Under the pieces are notes generated by a model that was not told the origin of the DNA, did no database searches, and was given only the letters and a program-made list of their open reading frames with translations. DNA of 64,000 nucleotides from Pseudomonas weihenstephanensis (lineage in GTDB: Bacteria; Pseudomonadota; Gammaproteobacteria; Pseudomonadales; Pseudomonadaceae): positions 90,468 to 154,467 of the forward strand of contig NZ_JYLF01000010.1 in assembly GCF_001043055.1 (NCBI RefSeq), read 5' to 3'. A program made the translations under genes and the position numbers. The first letter of the stretch is position 1. Each line of letters opens with the position of its first letter. Of the stretch, positions 17,169 through 26,253 are shown one piece after another.

Positions 17169-18650
17169 ATGAGCAAAGAAGTACTGCTGGTTGTTGAGTC
17201 GGTGTCCAATGAAAAGGGCGTACCGGCAAACGTTATTTTTGAAGCGCTGGAGCTGGCACTGGCCACTGCTACCAAAAAGCGTTTTGAAGACGAAGTCGAA
17301 CTGCGTGTGGAGATCAATCGTCACACCGGTAACTATGAGACGTTCCGTCGCTGGACCGTGGTCGAAGACGAAGATCTGGATGATCCAGCAATCGAGTTGG
17401 CGGTAGACCAGGCCCAAGCGAAACAGCCAGGCGCTGTAGCTGGCGATATTATCGAGGAAAAAATCGATTCTATCGAATTCGGTCGGATCGCTGCACAAAC
17501 TGCCAAGCAGGTCATTGTGCAGAAGGTCCGCGAAGCTGAGCGTGCTCAAGTCGTTGATGCCTATCGCGAGCGTCTGGGCGAGATTATTTCAGGTACCGTC
17601 AAGAAAGTTACACGTGACAACGTGATTGTTGATCTGGGTAATAACGCAGAAGCGTTGTTGGCTCGTGAAGACATCATTGCGCGTGAGACTTTCCGCGTGG
17701 GTGTACGTCTTCGTGCACTGCTGAAAGAAATTCGCACTGAGAACCGCGGTCCACAGCTGATTCTGTCGCGTACTGCGCCTGAGATGCTGATCGAATTGTT
17801 CCGTATTGAAGTGCCTGAAATTTCTGAGGGCCTGATCGAAGTGATGGCGGCCTCCCGCGATCCAGGATCACGCGCTAAAATAGCCGTTCGCTCTAAAGAC
17901 AAACGCATCGATCCGCAAGGTGCTTGCATTGGTATGCGCGGTTCGCGCGTCCAGGCAGTATCGGGCGAGTTGGGCGGAGAGCGAGTGGATATCGTTCTTT
18001 GGGATGACAACCCGGCGCAGTTCGTGATCAACGCAATGTCGCCTGCAGAAGTGGCGGCAATTATCGTCGACGAAGATGCCCATGCAATGGACATCGCCGT
18101 TGGCGCAGACAATCTGGCCCAGGCGATTGGTCGCGGCGGTCAGAACGTACGTTTGGCTAGCCAGTTGACTGGCTGGACCCTGAACGTGATGACCGAATCG
18201 GACATCCAGGCTAAACAGCAAGCAGAAACCGGTGACATCCTGCGCAACTTCATCGAAGAACTCGAAGTTGATGAAGAGTTGGCGCAGGTACTGGTTGATG
18301 AAGGCTTCACCAGCCTGGAAGAGATTGCCTACGTACCGGTGGAGGAGATGCTCAACATCGACGGCTTTGACGAGGATATCGTCAACGAGCTTCGCGCTCG
18401 GGCCAAGGATCGTTTGTTGACCAAAGCCATCGCTACTGAGGAAAAGCTGGCAGACGCCCATCCGGCCGAAGACCTGCTCTCGCTTGAGGGTATGGACAAG
18501 GATTTGGCGATGGAACTGGCGGTGCGCGGCGTAATTACCCGCGAAGACCTGGCCGAGCAGTCTATTGACGACCTGCTCGACATCGACGGCATTGACTCTG
18601 ATCGTGCCGGCAAGTTGATCATGGCCGCCCGAGCCCATTGGTTCGAGTAA
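17169..18650 (+). CDS. nusA: Transcription termination/antitermination factor NusA
   Basis: Binds RNA polymerase and modulates pausing, Rho and intrinsic termination and rRNA antitermination. 493 residues. Order: N-terminal RNAP-binding domain (1-130), S1 domain (about 135-200), two KH domains (about 200-345, with the KH signature VRSKDKRIDPQGACIGMRG), and two C-terminal acidic repeats (about 360-425 and 435-493). ATG at 17169 (MSKEVLLVVE) is the homologous start. Followed by infB after 27 bases. Confidence 0.97.
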   Translation: MSKEVLLVVESVSNEKGVPANVIFEALELALATATKKRFEDEVELRVEINRHTGNYETFRRWTVVEDEDLDDPAIELAVDQAQAKQPGAVAGDIIEEKIDSIEFGRIAAQTAKQVIVQKVREAERAQVVDAYRERLGEIISGTVKKVTRDNVIVDLGNNAEALLAREDIIARETFRVGVRLRALLKEIRTENRGPQLILSRTAPEMLIELFRIEVPEISEGLIEVMAASRDPGSRAKIAVRSKDKRIDPQGACIGMRGSRVQAVSGELGGERVDIVLWDDNPAQFVINAMSPAEVAAIIVDEDAHAMDIAVGADNLAQAIGRGGQNVRLASQLTGWTLNVMTESDIQAKQQAETGDILRNFIEELEVDEELAQVLVDEGFTSLEEIAYVPVEEMLNIDGFDEDIVNELRARAKDRLLTKAIATEEKLADAHPAEDLLSLEGMDKDLAMELAVRGVITREDLAEQSIDDLLDIDGIDSDRAGKLIMAARAHWFE

Positions 18651-18677
18651 TTAGGCGCGGCCTGAGGAGAGAAATGC

Positions 18678-21185
18678 ATGACGCAAGTCACGGTGAAACA
18701 ACTGGCCGATGAGGTCAAAACACCGGTTGAGCGCCTGTTGCAGCAGATGCGTGAGGCAGGTCTGCCGCACACCGCCGCCGAGCAGAATGTAACCGACAGT
18801 GAGAAGCAAGCTCTGCTGACTCACTTGAAAAGCAGCCACAAGGCTAAAGTGGAAGAACCGCGCAAGATCACTTTGCAGCGTAAAACCACCAGCACCCTGC
18901 GTGTTGCTGGCAGCAAAAGCATTAGCGTTGAAGTACGCAAGAAGAAAGTCTTCGTACAGCGCAGCCCGGAAGAAATCGAAGCTGAGCGCAAGCGTGAGAT
19001 GGATGAACGCCGTGCAGTAGAAAATGCTGCGCGTCAAAAGACTGAAGAAGAATCCAAGCGTCGCGCCGAAGAAGAAGCGCGCCGTCAGCCTTCAACGACT
19101 CCAGCGTCTACGCCTGCTGTAGCTGCGCCTGCGCCTGTGCAAACTGCACCGGCTGCTGCGCCAGCCGCGGCACCTGCAGCTGATGCACGCAAGCGTGACG
19201 AACAGCGACGTCCAGACAAGCCACGCGCTGACGATAACAATCGTCGCGGCAGTGGTGACGGCGATCGCAAAAACGCTCCGCATCGTGCCTCGGTTAAAGA
19301 AAAAGCACCGACTCCACGTGTTGCTCCGCGTACTTCCGACGAAGAAAGCGATAGCTTCCGTCGCGGTGGTCGAGGCAAGGGCAAGCTGAAGAAGCGCAAC
19401 GCTCACGGTTTCCAGAGCCCAACCGGCCCTGTAGTTCGTGATGTACAGATTGGCGAGACCATCACTGTTGGCGATTTGGCTGCACAGATGTCCGTCAAGG
19501 CTGCCGAAGTTATCAAGTTCATGTTCAAGCTGGGTACTCCAGCGACTATCAATCAGGTACTTGATCAGGAAACTGCTCAACTGGTTGCTGAAGAACTGGG
19601 CCACAAAGTAACTCTGGTCAGCGACAACGCTCTGGAAGATTCCCTGGCCGAGTCCCTGAAGTTTGAAGGCGAGTCGTTCTCCCGTGCACCGGTTGTGACC
19701 GTAATGGGCCACGTTGACCACGGTAAAACGTCCCTGCTCGACTACATTCGTCGTGCCAAGGTAGCGGCGGGTGAAGCGGGTGGTATCACTCAGCACATCG
19801 GTGCGTACCACGTCGAAACCGAGCGCGGTATGGTCACTTTCCTCGATACCCCGGGCCACGCTGCGTTTACCGCAATGCGTGCACGTGGTGCCAAGGCAAC
19901 TGACATCGTGATTCTGGTTGTGGCTGCAGACGACGGCGTAATGCCGCAAACCATCGAAGCTGTTCAGCATGCGAAAGCAGCTGGCGTGCCGCTGGTTGTT
20001 GCAGTGAACAAAATCGACAAGCCAGGTGCTGATCTCGATCGCATCCGTAGTGAACTGTCCGTTCACGGCGTGACCTCGGAAGAGTGGGGTGGTGACACTC
20101 CGTTTGTTTCGGTCTCGGCGAAAATGGGTACCGGCGTTGACGATTTGCTCGAAGCCGTATTGCTACAAGCTGAAGTTCTGGAACTCAAGGCAACTCCATC
20201 GGCTCCTGGCCGTGGTGTAGTGGTTGAGTCCCGTCTGGACAAAGGCCGTGGTCCGGTTGCAACTGTTCTGGTTCAGGACGGTACTCTGCGCCAGGGCGAC
20301 ATGGTTCTGGTCGGTTCCAACTACGGCCGTATCCGCGCCATGCTCGATGAGAACGGCAAGCCTATCAAGGAAGCCGGTCCATCTATCCCTGTCGAGATTC
20401 TCGGCCTGGACGGTACGCCAGACGCTGGCGACGAGATGAGCGTGATGACTGACGAGAAGAAGGCGCGTGAAGTTGCCCTGTTCCGTCAAGGCAAGTTCCG
20501 CGAAGTGAAACTGGCGCGTGCTCACGCAGGCAAGCTGGAAAACATCTTCGAGAACATGGGCCAGGAAGAGAAGAAGACGCTTAATATCGTCCTCAAGTCT
20601 GACGTTCGTGGTTCGTTGGAAGCTTTGCAGGGCGCTCTGAGCGGCCTGGGTAACGATGAAGTGCAAGTGCGCGTAGTAGGCGGCGGCGTCGGTGGTATCA
20701 CCGAAAGCGACGCTAACCTGGCACTGGCCTCCAACGCTGTATTGTTCGGCTTTAACGTGCGTGCTGATGCTGGTGCTCGCAAAATTGTCGAGCAAGAAGG
20801 TCTGGACATGCGTTATTACAACGTCATCTACGACATCATCGAAGACGTCAAGAAGGCCCTCACCGGCATGCTTGGCAGCGACGTCCGGGAAAATATCCTG
20901 GGTATCGCCGAAGTTCGCGACGTATTCCGTTCGCCGAAGTTTGGTGCGATCGCAGGTTGCATGGTGCTCGAAGGTGTTGTTCACCGTAACCGTCCAATCC
21001 GCGTACTGCGTGAAGACATCGTTATCTTCGAAGGCGAGCTGGAATCCTTGCGCCGCTTCAAAGATGACGCTGCCGAAGTACGTGCCGGCATGGAGTGCGG
21101 TATCGGCGTCAAGAGCTACAACGACGTTAAAGTCGGTGACAAGATCGAAGTGTTCGAGAAGGTCCAGGTTGCTCGCAGCCTCTAA
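18678..21185 (+). CDS. infB: Translation initiation factor IF-2
   Basis: GTPase that brings fMet-tRNA to the 30S subunit and promotes subunit joining. 835 residues. N-terminal IF2_N module (1-52), a long charged low-complexity region rich in Glu/Arg and Ala-Pro (about 95-240), a second IF2_N-like module, then the GTPase with G1 GHVDHGKT, G3 DTPGH and G4 NKID, and domains II-IV including the fMet-tRNA-binding C-terminus. Encoded close to the initiator tRNA. A terminator-like hairpin lies between infB and rbfA. Confidence 0.98.
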   Translation: MTQVTVKQLADEVKTPVERLLQQMREAGLPHTAAEQNVTDSEKQALLTHLKSSHKAKVEEPRKITLQRKTTSTLRVAGSKSISVEVRKKKVFVQRSPEEIEAERKREMDERRAVENAARQKTEEESKRRAEEEARRQPSTTPASTPAVAAPAPVQTAPAAAPAAAPAADARKRDEQRRPDKPRADDNNRRGSGDGDRKNAPHRASVKEKAPTPRVAPRTSDEESDSFRRGGRGKGKLKKRNAHGFQSPTGPVVRDVQIGETITVGDLAAQMSVKAAEVIKFMFKLGTPATINQVLDQETAQLVAEELGHKVTLVSDNALEDSLAESLKFEGESFSRAPVVTVMGHVDHGKTSLLDYIRRAKVAAGEAGGITQHIGAYHVETERGMVTFLDTPGHAAFTAMRARGAKATDIVILVVAADDGVMPQTIEAVQHAKAAGVPLVVAVNKIDKPGADLDRIRSELSVHGVTSEEWGGDTPFVSVSAKMGTGVDDLLEAVLLQAEVLELKATPSAPGRGVVVESRLDKGRGPVATVLVQDGTLRQGDMVLVGSNYGRIRAMLDENGKPIKEAGPSIPVEILGLDGTPDAGDEMSVMTDEKKAREVALFRQGKFREVKLARAHAGKLENIFENMGQEEKKTLNIVLKSDVRGSLEALQGALSGLGNDEVQVRVVGGGVGGITESDANLALASNAVLFGFNVRADAGARKIVEQEGLDMRYYNVIYDIIEDVKKALTGMLGSDVRENILGIAEVRDVFRSPKFGAIAGCMVLEGVVHRNRPIRVLREDIVIFEGELESLRRFKDDAAEVRAGMECGIGVKSYNDVKVGDKIEVFEKVQVARSL

Positions 21186-21256
21186 ATCGCGAGCTTCAAG
21201 AGCCAGGACGAAAAGCGGCATGCCAATGCCAGCGGTTCGTCCCGGACTCTAAACGC

Positions 21257-21290
21257 AACGCCCGGTCCGGCTCCTGTCTGGCCGGGCGTT
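21257..21290 (+). terminator. Hairpin between infB and rbfA
   Basis: Stem AACGCCCGG / CCGGGCGTT with a 16-base partly paired loop, followed only by TTGCCGC. It may be a weak terminator or processing site. A second small hairpin (CATGGG / CCCATG) lies at 21307-21322, close to the rbfA ribosome binding site. Confidence 0.5.
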
Positions 21291-21343
21291 TGCCGCTTTC
21301 AGAACACATGGGTTTCCCATGGGTGAGTAACAGGTAACAAGAC

Positions 21344-21745
21344 ATGGCAAAAGAATACAGCCGTACCCAACGTATTGGCGATCAGATGCAGCGTGAGCTG
21401 GCACAACTGATCCGTCGTGAAGTCAAAGACCCGCGCGTAGGCCTGGTCACTATTACTGCGGTTGAAGTCAGCCGTGACGTTGGTCACGCCAAAATTTTCA
21501 TCACTGTGATGGGCCAGGACAACGCTGAAGATATCGCTCAAACCATCAAGGTTCTGAACTCGGCCGCCGGTTTCTTGCGCATGCAACTTGCACGCGAAAT
21601 GAAGCTGCGTAGCGTTCCGCAGCTGCACTTCCACTACGACGAAAGCGTTGTACGTGGCGCGCACCTGTCTGCTTTGATCGAGCGTGCGGTGGCTGAAGAC
21701 AATCAGCACCCTGATGCGACGGCTCCTGAAGACACCAAGGAGTAA
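21344..21745 (+). CDS. rbfA: 30S ribosome-binding factor RbfA
   Basis: KH-fold assembly factor of the 30S subunit, needed for 16S 5'-end maturation and cold adaptation. 133 residues. Conserved N-terminus SRTQRIGDQMQRELAQLIRR and the segment RSVPQLHFHYDES are seen. truB begins 3 bases after the stop. Confidence 0.96.
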   Translation: MAKEYSRTQRIGDQMQRELAQLIRREVKDPRVGLVTITAVEVSRDVGHAKIFITVMGQDNAEDIAQTIKVLNSAAGFLRMQLAREMKLRSVPQLHFHYDESVVRGAHLSALIERAVAEDNQHPDATAPEDTKE

Positions 21746-21748
21746 CCG

Positions 21749-22666
21749 GTGGCTCAGGTCAAGCGTATCCGTCGTAACGTCAGCGGTATCATCCTGCTCG
21801 ACAAACCGCTTGGGTTCACCTCCAACGCGGCCTTGCAGAAAGTCCGCTGGCTGCTCAATGCCGAAAAGGCCGGGCACACAGGTAGCCTCGATCCTTTGGC
21901 CAGCGGCGTATTGCCGTTGTGCTTTGGCGAAGCCACCAAGTTTTCGCAATACCTGCTCGATTCCGACAAGGGTTATGAAACCTTGATGCAATTGGGTAAG
22001 ACCACCACCACTGCGGATGCGGAAGGCGATGTTTTGCTGACCCGCCCCGTGACCGTTGGTCGCTCCGATATCGAAGCTGTTTTACCCAAGTTTCGTGGGC
22101 AAATCAGTCAGATACCGCCGATGTACTCTGCGCTCAAGCGCGATGGTCAGCCGCTTTACAAGCTGGCCCGTGCAGGCGAAGTGGTGGAGCGTGAACCGCG
22201 TTCTGTTACTATTACCCGCCTCGAATTACTGGCCAGCGAAGGCGACACCGCGCGTCTGGCTGTCGACTGCACCAAAGGCACCTATATCCGCACCCTCGTG
22301 GAAGATATCGGTGAGCAATTGGGATGTGGGGCTTATGTTGCAGAGTTGCGCCGCACGCATGCCGGACCTTTCAGTCTGGCCCAGACGGTGACGCTTGAAG
22401 AGTTGGAAGCTGTGCATGCAGAAGGCGGAAATGAAGCTGTTGACCGCTTCCTGATGCCCTCCGACAGCGGCTTGCTGGATTGGCCATTGCTGCACTTTTC
22501 GGAAGCCAGCGCGTTCTACTGGCTCAACGGCCAACCGGTACGTGCTCCCGATGCACCCAAGTTCGGTATGGTGCGAGTACAAGATCACAACGGTCGCTTT
22601 ATCGGTATCGGTGAAGTGAGCGAAGACGGGCGCATAGCGCCGCGTCGACTGATTCGGTCAGAATGA
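21749..22666 (+). CDS. truB: tRNA pseudouridine-55 synthase
   Basis: Makes pseudouridine 55 in the T-loop of nearly all tRNAs. 305 residues. Signature LDKPLGFTSN, then GHTGSLDPLASGVLPLC with the catalytic Asp, PPMYSALKRDGQPLYKLAR, and YIRTLVEDIG; a C-terminal PUA-like domain follows. GTG start three bases after rbfA, so the pair is translationally linked. Confidence 0.97.
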   Translation: MAQVKRIRRNVSGIILLDKPLGFTSNAALQKVRWLLNAEKAGHTGSLDPLASGVLPLCFGEATKFSQYLLDSDKGYETLMQLGKTTTTADAEGDVLLTRPVTVGRSDIEAVLPKFRGQISQIPPMYSALKRDGQPLYKLARAGEVVEREPRSVTITRLELLASEGDTARLAVDCTKGTYIRTLVEDIGEQLGCGAYVAELRRTHAGPFSLAQTVTLEELEAVHAEGGNEAVDRFLMPSDSGLLDWPLLHFSEASAFYWLNGQPVRAPDAPKFGMVRVQDHNGRFIGIGEVSEDGRIAPRRLIRSE

Positions 22667-22757
22667 CCGGAGCAGGACGGACCGGGATTTCATTGTTCCG
22701 GGCCGTACTGAAACGAGGGTGGCTGTTATTAGGCACGGTCACATCTCATTTTTAAAT

Positions 22758-22773
22758 ACGAGGATTTGTCCTC
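22758..22773 (+). promoter_or_regulatory. Small hairpin in the rpsO leader
   Basis: CGAGGA-TTTG-TCCTCG forms a 6-bp stem 57 bases before the rpsO start. S15 often represses its own mRNA through leader structure, so this region is a candidate operator; the fold itself is the only evidence. Confidence 0.4.
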
Positions 22774-22830
22774 GGCCTATTGGATCTGTCTTGTTCGCAA
22801 GCAGAGCCCCTTTATGAAAGGAAATGCCTC

Positions 22831-23100
22831 ATGGCACTGACAATCGAACACAAAGCAGAAATCGTAAAAGACTACCAGCAAGCGCCAGGTGATACAGGTT
22901 CTCCAGAAGTGCAAGTTGCACTGCTGACCTTCAACATCAACACCTTGCAGGGTCACTTCAAAGAAAACAAAAAGGACCACCACTCCCGTCGTGGTCTGAT
23001 CCGTATGGTAAACCAGCGTCGTAAGCTGCTGGACTACCTCAAAGGCAAGAACGTTGAGCGTTACAAAGCGCTGATCGCTCGCCTGGGTCTGCGTCGCTAA
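22831..23100 (+). CDS. rpsO: 30S ribosomal protein S15
   Basis: Primary 16S rRNA-binding protein of the central domain. 89 residues, the canonical size. The ATG at 22831 (MALTIEHKAEIVKDY) has a GAAAGGAAA ribosome binding site; the S15 signature from HSRRGLIRMVNQRRKLLDYL is present. Followed by pnp, as in most proteobacteria. Confidence 0.98.
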   Translation: MALTIEHKAEIVKDYQQAPGDTGSPEVQVALLTFNINTLQGHFKENKKDHHSRRGLIRMVNQRRKLLDYLKGKNVERYKALIARLGLRR

Positions 23101-23114
23101 TAGCGATGTTGCTA

Positions 23115-23247
23115 GAGGCTGGTTGTCTGTTGTGTGTCTGTGGGGTTCCTACAGGCTTGCGGCAGGCTTCCAGCCTCAAGTTTTATCTGGACTAGCCGGA
23201 TCTTTACGAAAGCTGCCCTGCTGGCCGTTTTCGTAAGCATCTTGAGT
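23115..23247 (+). promoter_or_regulatory. Structured leader between rpsO and pnp
   Basis: Two successive stem-loops can form: GAGGCTGG (23115-23122) with CCAGCCTC (23170-23177), and TACGAAA (from 23207) with TTTCGTA (ending 23235). In E. coli an RNase III-cleaved stem in this position lets PNPase repress its own mRNA. The layout here suggests the same, but the sequence is not that of E. coli. Confidence 0.5.
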
Positions 23248-23325
23248 CGGGCCAATGCCCGACATTGCCCAAGCATTTCGCAAGAAACCCGTTCCCCAAG
23301 AGCCACAAAGAGAAGGTAGGACACC

Positions 23326-25431
23326 GTGAACCCGGTTATCAAAAAATTCCAGTTCGGTCAGTCGACCGTAACCCTCGAGACAGGCCGTATCGCCCGTCAA
23401 GCTTCCGGCGCTGTATTGGTCACTGTTGACGATGACGTCAGCGTATTGGTGACTGTCGTCGGCTCCAAGCAAGCTGATCCAGGCAAGGGCTTTTTCCCTC
23501 TGTCGGTTCACTACCAGGAAAAAACCTACGCCGCGGGTAAAATCCCGGGCGGTTTCTTCAAGCGTGAAGGCCGTCCTTCCGAGAAAGAAACCCTGACTTC
23601 GCGACTGATCGACCGTCCGATCCGTCCGCTGTTCCCTGAAGGCTTCATGAACGAAGTGCAGGTTGTCTGCACCGTTCTGTCCACCAGCAAGAAAACCGAT
23701 CCGGACGTCGCTGCGATGATCGGTACTTCGGCTGCGCTGGCTATCTCCGGTATCCCTTTCGATGGTCCGATCGGCGCAGCTCGCGTTGCTTATCACGAAA
23801 GCACTGGCTACTTGCTGAACCCGACTTACGAGCAACTGGCTGCTTCTAGCCTGGACATGGTTGTTGCCGGTACGTCCGAAGCCGTATTGATGGTTGAATC
23901 GGAAGCTAAAGAGCTGACCGAAGACCAAATGTTGGGCGCCGTACTGTTCGCCCACGACGAATTCCAGGTTGTTATCCAGGCTGTTAAAGAGCTGGCTGCC
24001 GAAGCTGCAAAACCAACGTGGGACTGGGCTGCTGCCCCAGAAGCTACCGCACTGTTGGGCGCTATCCGTGCCGAATTCGGCGAAGCGATCTCCCAGGCTT
24101 ACACCATCACCGTCAAGGCTGATCGTTACGCGCGTCTGGGCGAGCTGAAAGAGCAGGTGGTTGCCAAGTTGTCCGGTGAAGAAGGCCAGCCTTCTGCCAG
24201 CGAAGTGAAAGCAGCGTTCGGCGAAATCGAATACCGCACCGTTCGCGAAAACATCGTTAACGGCAAGCCGCGTATCGATGGTCGTGACACCAAAACTGTT
24301 CGCCCTTTGAACATCGAAGTAGGCGTTCTGCCTAAAACCCACGGTTCGGCTCTGTTCACCCGTGGCGAAACTCAGGCTCTGGTTGTTGCAACTCTGGGTA
24401 CTGCCCGTGATGCACAGCTGCTGGACACCCTGGAAGGCGAGAAAAAAGACCCGTTCATGCTGCACTACAACTTCCCTCCGTTCTCGGTAGGTGAGTGTGG
24501 TCGTATGGGTGGCGCAGGTCGTCGCGAAATCGGTCACGGCCGTCTGGCGCGTCGTTCGGTTCAGGCCATGCTGCCTGCTGCCGACGTGTTCCCGTACACC
24601 ATCCGTGTTGTATCGGAAATCACTGAGTCCAACGGTTCCAGCTCGATGGCATCGGTGTGCGGTGCTTCCCTGGCATTGATGGACGCTGGCGTGCCGATGA
24701 AGGCTCCGGTTGCCGGTATCGCGATGGGTCTGGTTAAAGAGGGCGAGAAGTTCGCCGTTCTGACCGATATCCTGGGTGACGAAGACCACCTGGGCGACAT
24801 GGACTTCAAAGTAGCGGGTACCGCGAAAGGTGTTACTGCGCTGCAGATGGACATCAAGATCAAAGGCATCACCGAAGAAATCATGGAGATCGCACTGGGC
24901 CAGGCCCTGGACGCTCGCCTGAATATCTTGGGTCAAATGAACCAGATCATTGCTGTTTCGCGTAACGAGTTGTCGGCTAATGCACCGACTATGATCGCGA
25001 TGAAAATCGACACCGACAAAATCCGTGATGTTATCGGTAAAGGTGGCGCGACTATCCGTGCAATCTGTGAAGAAACCAAAGCTTCGATCGACATCGAAGA
25101 CGACGGTTCGATCAAGATCTTCGGCGAAACCAAAGAAGCAGCAGAAGCGGCGCGTCAGCGCGTTCTGGGTATCACCGCTGAAGCTGAAATCGGCAAAATC
25201 TACATCGGTAAGGTTGAGCGTATCGTCGACTTCGGCGCATTCGTTAACATCCTGCCAGGTAAAGACGGCCTGGTTCACATCTCCATGCTGAGCGATGCTC
25301 GCGTTGAGAAAGTGACTGACATTCTGAAAGAAGGTCAGGAAGTGGAAGTGTTGGTGCTGGACGTGGACAACCGCGGCCGCATCAAACTGTCCATCAAGGA
25401 CGTCGCAGCAGCAAAGGCTTCGGAAGCTTAA
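23326..25431 (+). CDS. pnp: Polyribonucleotide nucleotidyltransferase (PNPase)
   Basis: Trimeric phosphorolytic 3'-5' exoribonuclease of the degradosome. 701 residues. Two RNase PH domains (about 10-215 and 310-540) with linking helices, then a KH domain (about 553-612, IRDVIGKGGATIRAI) and an S1 domain (about 622-690). GTG start at 23326 following AGAAGGTAGG. A perfect terminator lies just after the stop. Confidence 0.98.
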   Translation: MNPVIKKFQFGQSTVTLETGRIARQASGAVLVTVDDDVSVLVTVVGSKQADPGKGFFPLSVHYQEKTYAAGKIPGGFFKREGRPSEKETLTSRLIDRPIRPLFPEGFMNEVQVVCTVLSTSKKTDPDVAAMIGTSAALAISGIPFDGPIGAARVAYHESTGYLLNPTYEQLAASSLDMVVAGTSEAVLMVESEAKELTEDQMLGAVLFAHDEFQVVIQAVKELAAEAAKPTWDWAAAPEATALLGAIRAEFGEAISQAYTITVKADRYARLGELKEQVVAKLSGEEGQPSASEVKAAFGEIEYRTVRENIVNGKPRIDGRDTKTVRPLNIEVGVLPKTHGSALFTRGETQALVVATLGTARDAQLLDTLEGEKKDPFMLHYNFPPFSVGECGRMGGAGRREIGHGRLARRSVQAMLPAADVFPYTIRVVSEITESNGSSSMASVCGASLALMDAGVPMKAPVAGIAMGLVKEGEKFAVLTDILGDEDHLGDMDFKVAGTAKGVTALQMDIKIKGITEEIMEIALGQALDARLNILGQMNQIIAVSRNELSANAPTMIAMKIDTDKIRDVIGKGGATIRAICEETKASIDIEDDGSIKIFGETKEAAEAARQRVLGITAEAEIGKIYIGKVERIVDFGAFVNILPGKDGLVHISMLSDARVEKVTDILKEGQEVEVLVLDVDNRGRIKLSIKDVAAAKASEA

Positions 25432-25454
25432 TCGCCTCTAAAACCTGTGTTTAA

Positions 25455-25481
25455 AAAAGGATCCTTCGGGATCCTTTTTTT
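25455..25481 (+). terminator. Intrinsic terminator after pnp
   Basis: Stem AAGGATCC / GGATCCTT on a TTCG tetraloop with A-run before and T-run after; very stable. Confidence 0.92.
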
Positions 25482-25541
25482 ATGTGTGAAAAAAAGATCC
25501 GCCACATGACGGGCCAAAGGCCATGACGAAAATACCGCAAC

Positions 25542-25572
25542 TTGCATGCAGCTAGCAGGGCAAGTCATGCAA
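25542..25572 (+). promoter_or_regulatory. Dyad, candidate enhancer site upstream of a sigma-54 promoter
   Basis: TTGCATG (25542-25548) and CATGCAA (25566-25572) form a perfect inverted repeat with a 17-base spacer. Its centre is about 113 bases upstream of the predicted start of transcription from the sigma-54 promoter at 25644, the usual distance for an enhancer-binding activator. Which activator is unknown; it does not match the CbrB-type site at 39209. Confidence 0.45.
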
Positions 25573-25643
25573 TCTGCACGAGGAAGAAAAAACTGAGTGA
25601 CTCTAAGTATCTGTTTTATAAGGGTTTATTTTTTTAATGAAGT

Positions 25644-25660
25644 TGGCACAAGCCCTGCAA
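25644..25660 (+). promoter_or_regulatory. Sigma-54 (RpoN) promoter for the BON-domain gene
   Basis: TGGCACAAGCCCTGCAA matches the RpoN consensus with GG at 25645-25646 and GC at 25657-25658, exactly ten bases apart. Transcription should start near 25670, 54 bases before the gene. Confidence 0.75.
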
Positions 25661-25723
25661 TATTACAGATAACCCTGCTGCCAGATGACGGCGCAGATTC
25701 TAAAGAAGACAGGAGTTACTCGT

Positions 25724-26077
25724 ATGAAGAAGTTCGCTATCGCTGCTGCAACTGCCACCGCGCTGACCCTGACCATGGCCAATGCTGCATTTGCTGCTCA
25801 GTCGACTACCCAAGCCCCAATGGTCGTCGCTGCTGGCGAAATGACTAAAGCTAAAGAAGCTACTTCTGATACTTGGATCACGACCAAAGTCAAATCTGAC
25901 CTGCTGACCGAAAAAGGCATTCCAGGTACTGATATCAAAGTAGAAACCAACAAAGGTGTTGTTTCTCTGTCCTCCACTGTTGCAGTGACTGATGCACAGA
26001 AAACCACCGCAGTGAACATTGCCAAGAAAGTTAAAGGCGTGAAAGCCGTTGCTGCTGATGGCCTGAAAGCTGAGTAA
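25724..26077 (+). CDS. Periplasmic BON-domain protein (OsmY-like)
   Basis: Small exported protein of 117 residues. A signal peptide (MKKFAIAAATATALTLTMANAAFA, seen as a Lys-Lys start, a hydrophobic core and an AFA cleavage site) is followed by one BON domain from about residue 47 (TWITTKVKSDLLTEKGIPG to VKGVKAVAADG). BON domains are thought to bind membranes or periplasmic partners and are common in envelope-stress proteins such as OsmY. The ATG at 25724 has AGGAG at good distance. It stands alone, with its own sigma-54 promoter and a terminator-like region after it. Molecular role not known to me. Confidence 0.9.
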   Translation: MKKFAIAAATATALTLTMANAAFAAQSTTQAPMVVAAGEMTKAKEATSDTWITTKVKSDLLTEKGIPGTDIKVETNKGVVSLSSTVAVTDAQKTTAVNIAKKVKGVKAVAADGLKAE

Positions 26078-26163
26078 TAACCCTTTCTCGTAGAACCGGG
26101 GGGAAAGCCGGATCAGGTGCTTGAAGCGCCGCACCTGAAGCTTTCGAAATAGGTTCATGCGAC

Positions 26164-26220
26164 GGCCACACGGATGTGGCCATTACAGCCCTCGGCGCTT
26201 GCGTCGGGGGCTGTTCTATT
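26164..26220. terminator. Hairpins between convergent genes
   Basis: Two adjacent stem-loops: GGCCACA-CGGA-TGTGGCC (26164-26181) and ACAGCCC / GGGCTGT (26185-26214) followed by TCTATTT on the plus strand. They lie between the BON gene and the convergent large minus-strand gene and probably terminate the former. Confidence 0.6.
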
Positions 26221-26253
26221 TGGGCGAAGGATATGTCCTCACCCGCCGCTTAA

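Noticed and set aside
23176..25278. 700-codon open frame opposite pnp
   Set aside because: Same type of shadow: low-complexity Phe/Asp/Gln-rich translation, crosses the pnp coding region almost exactly.
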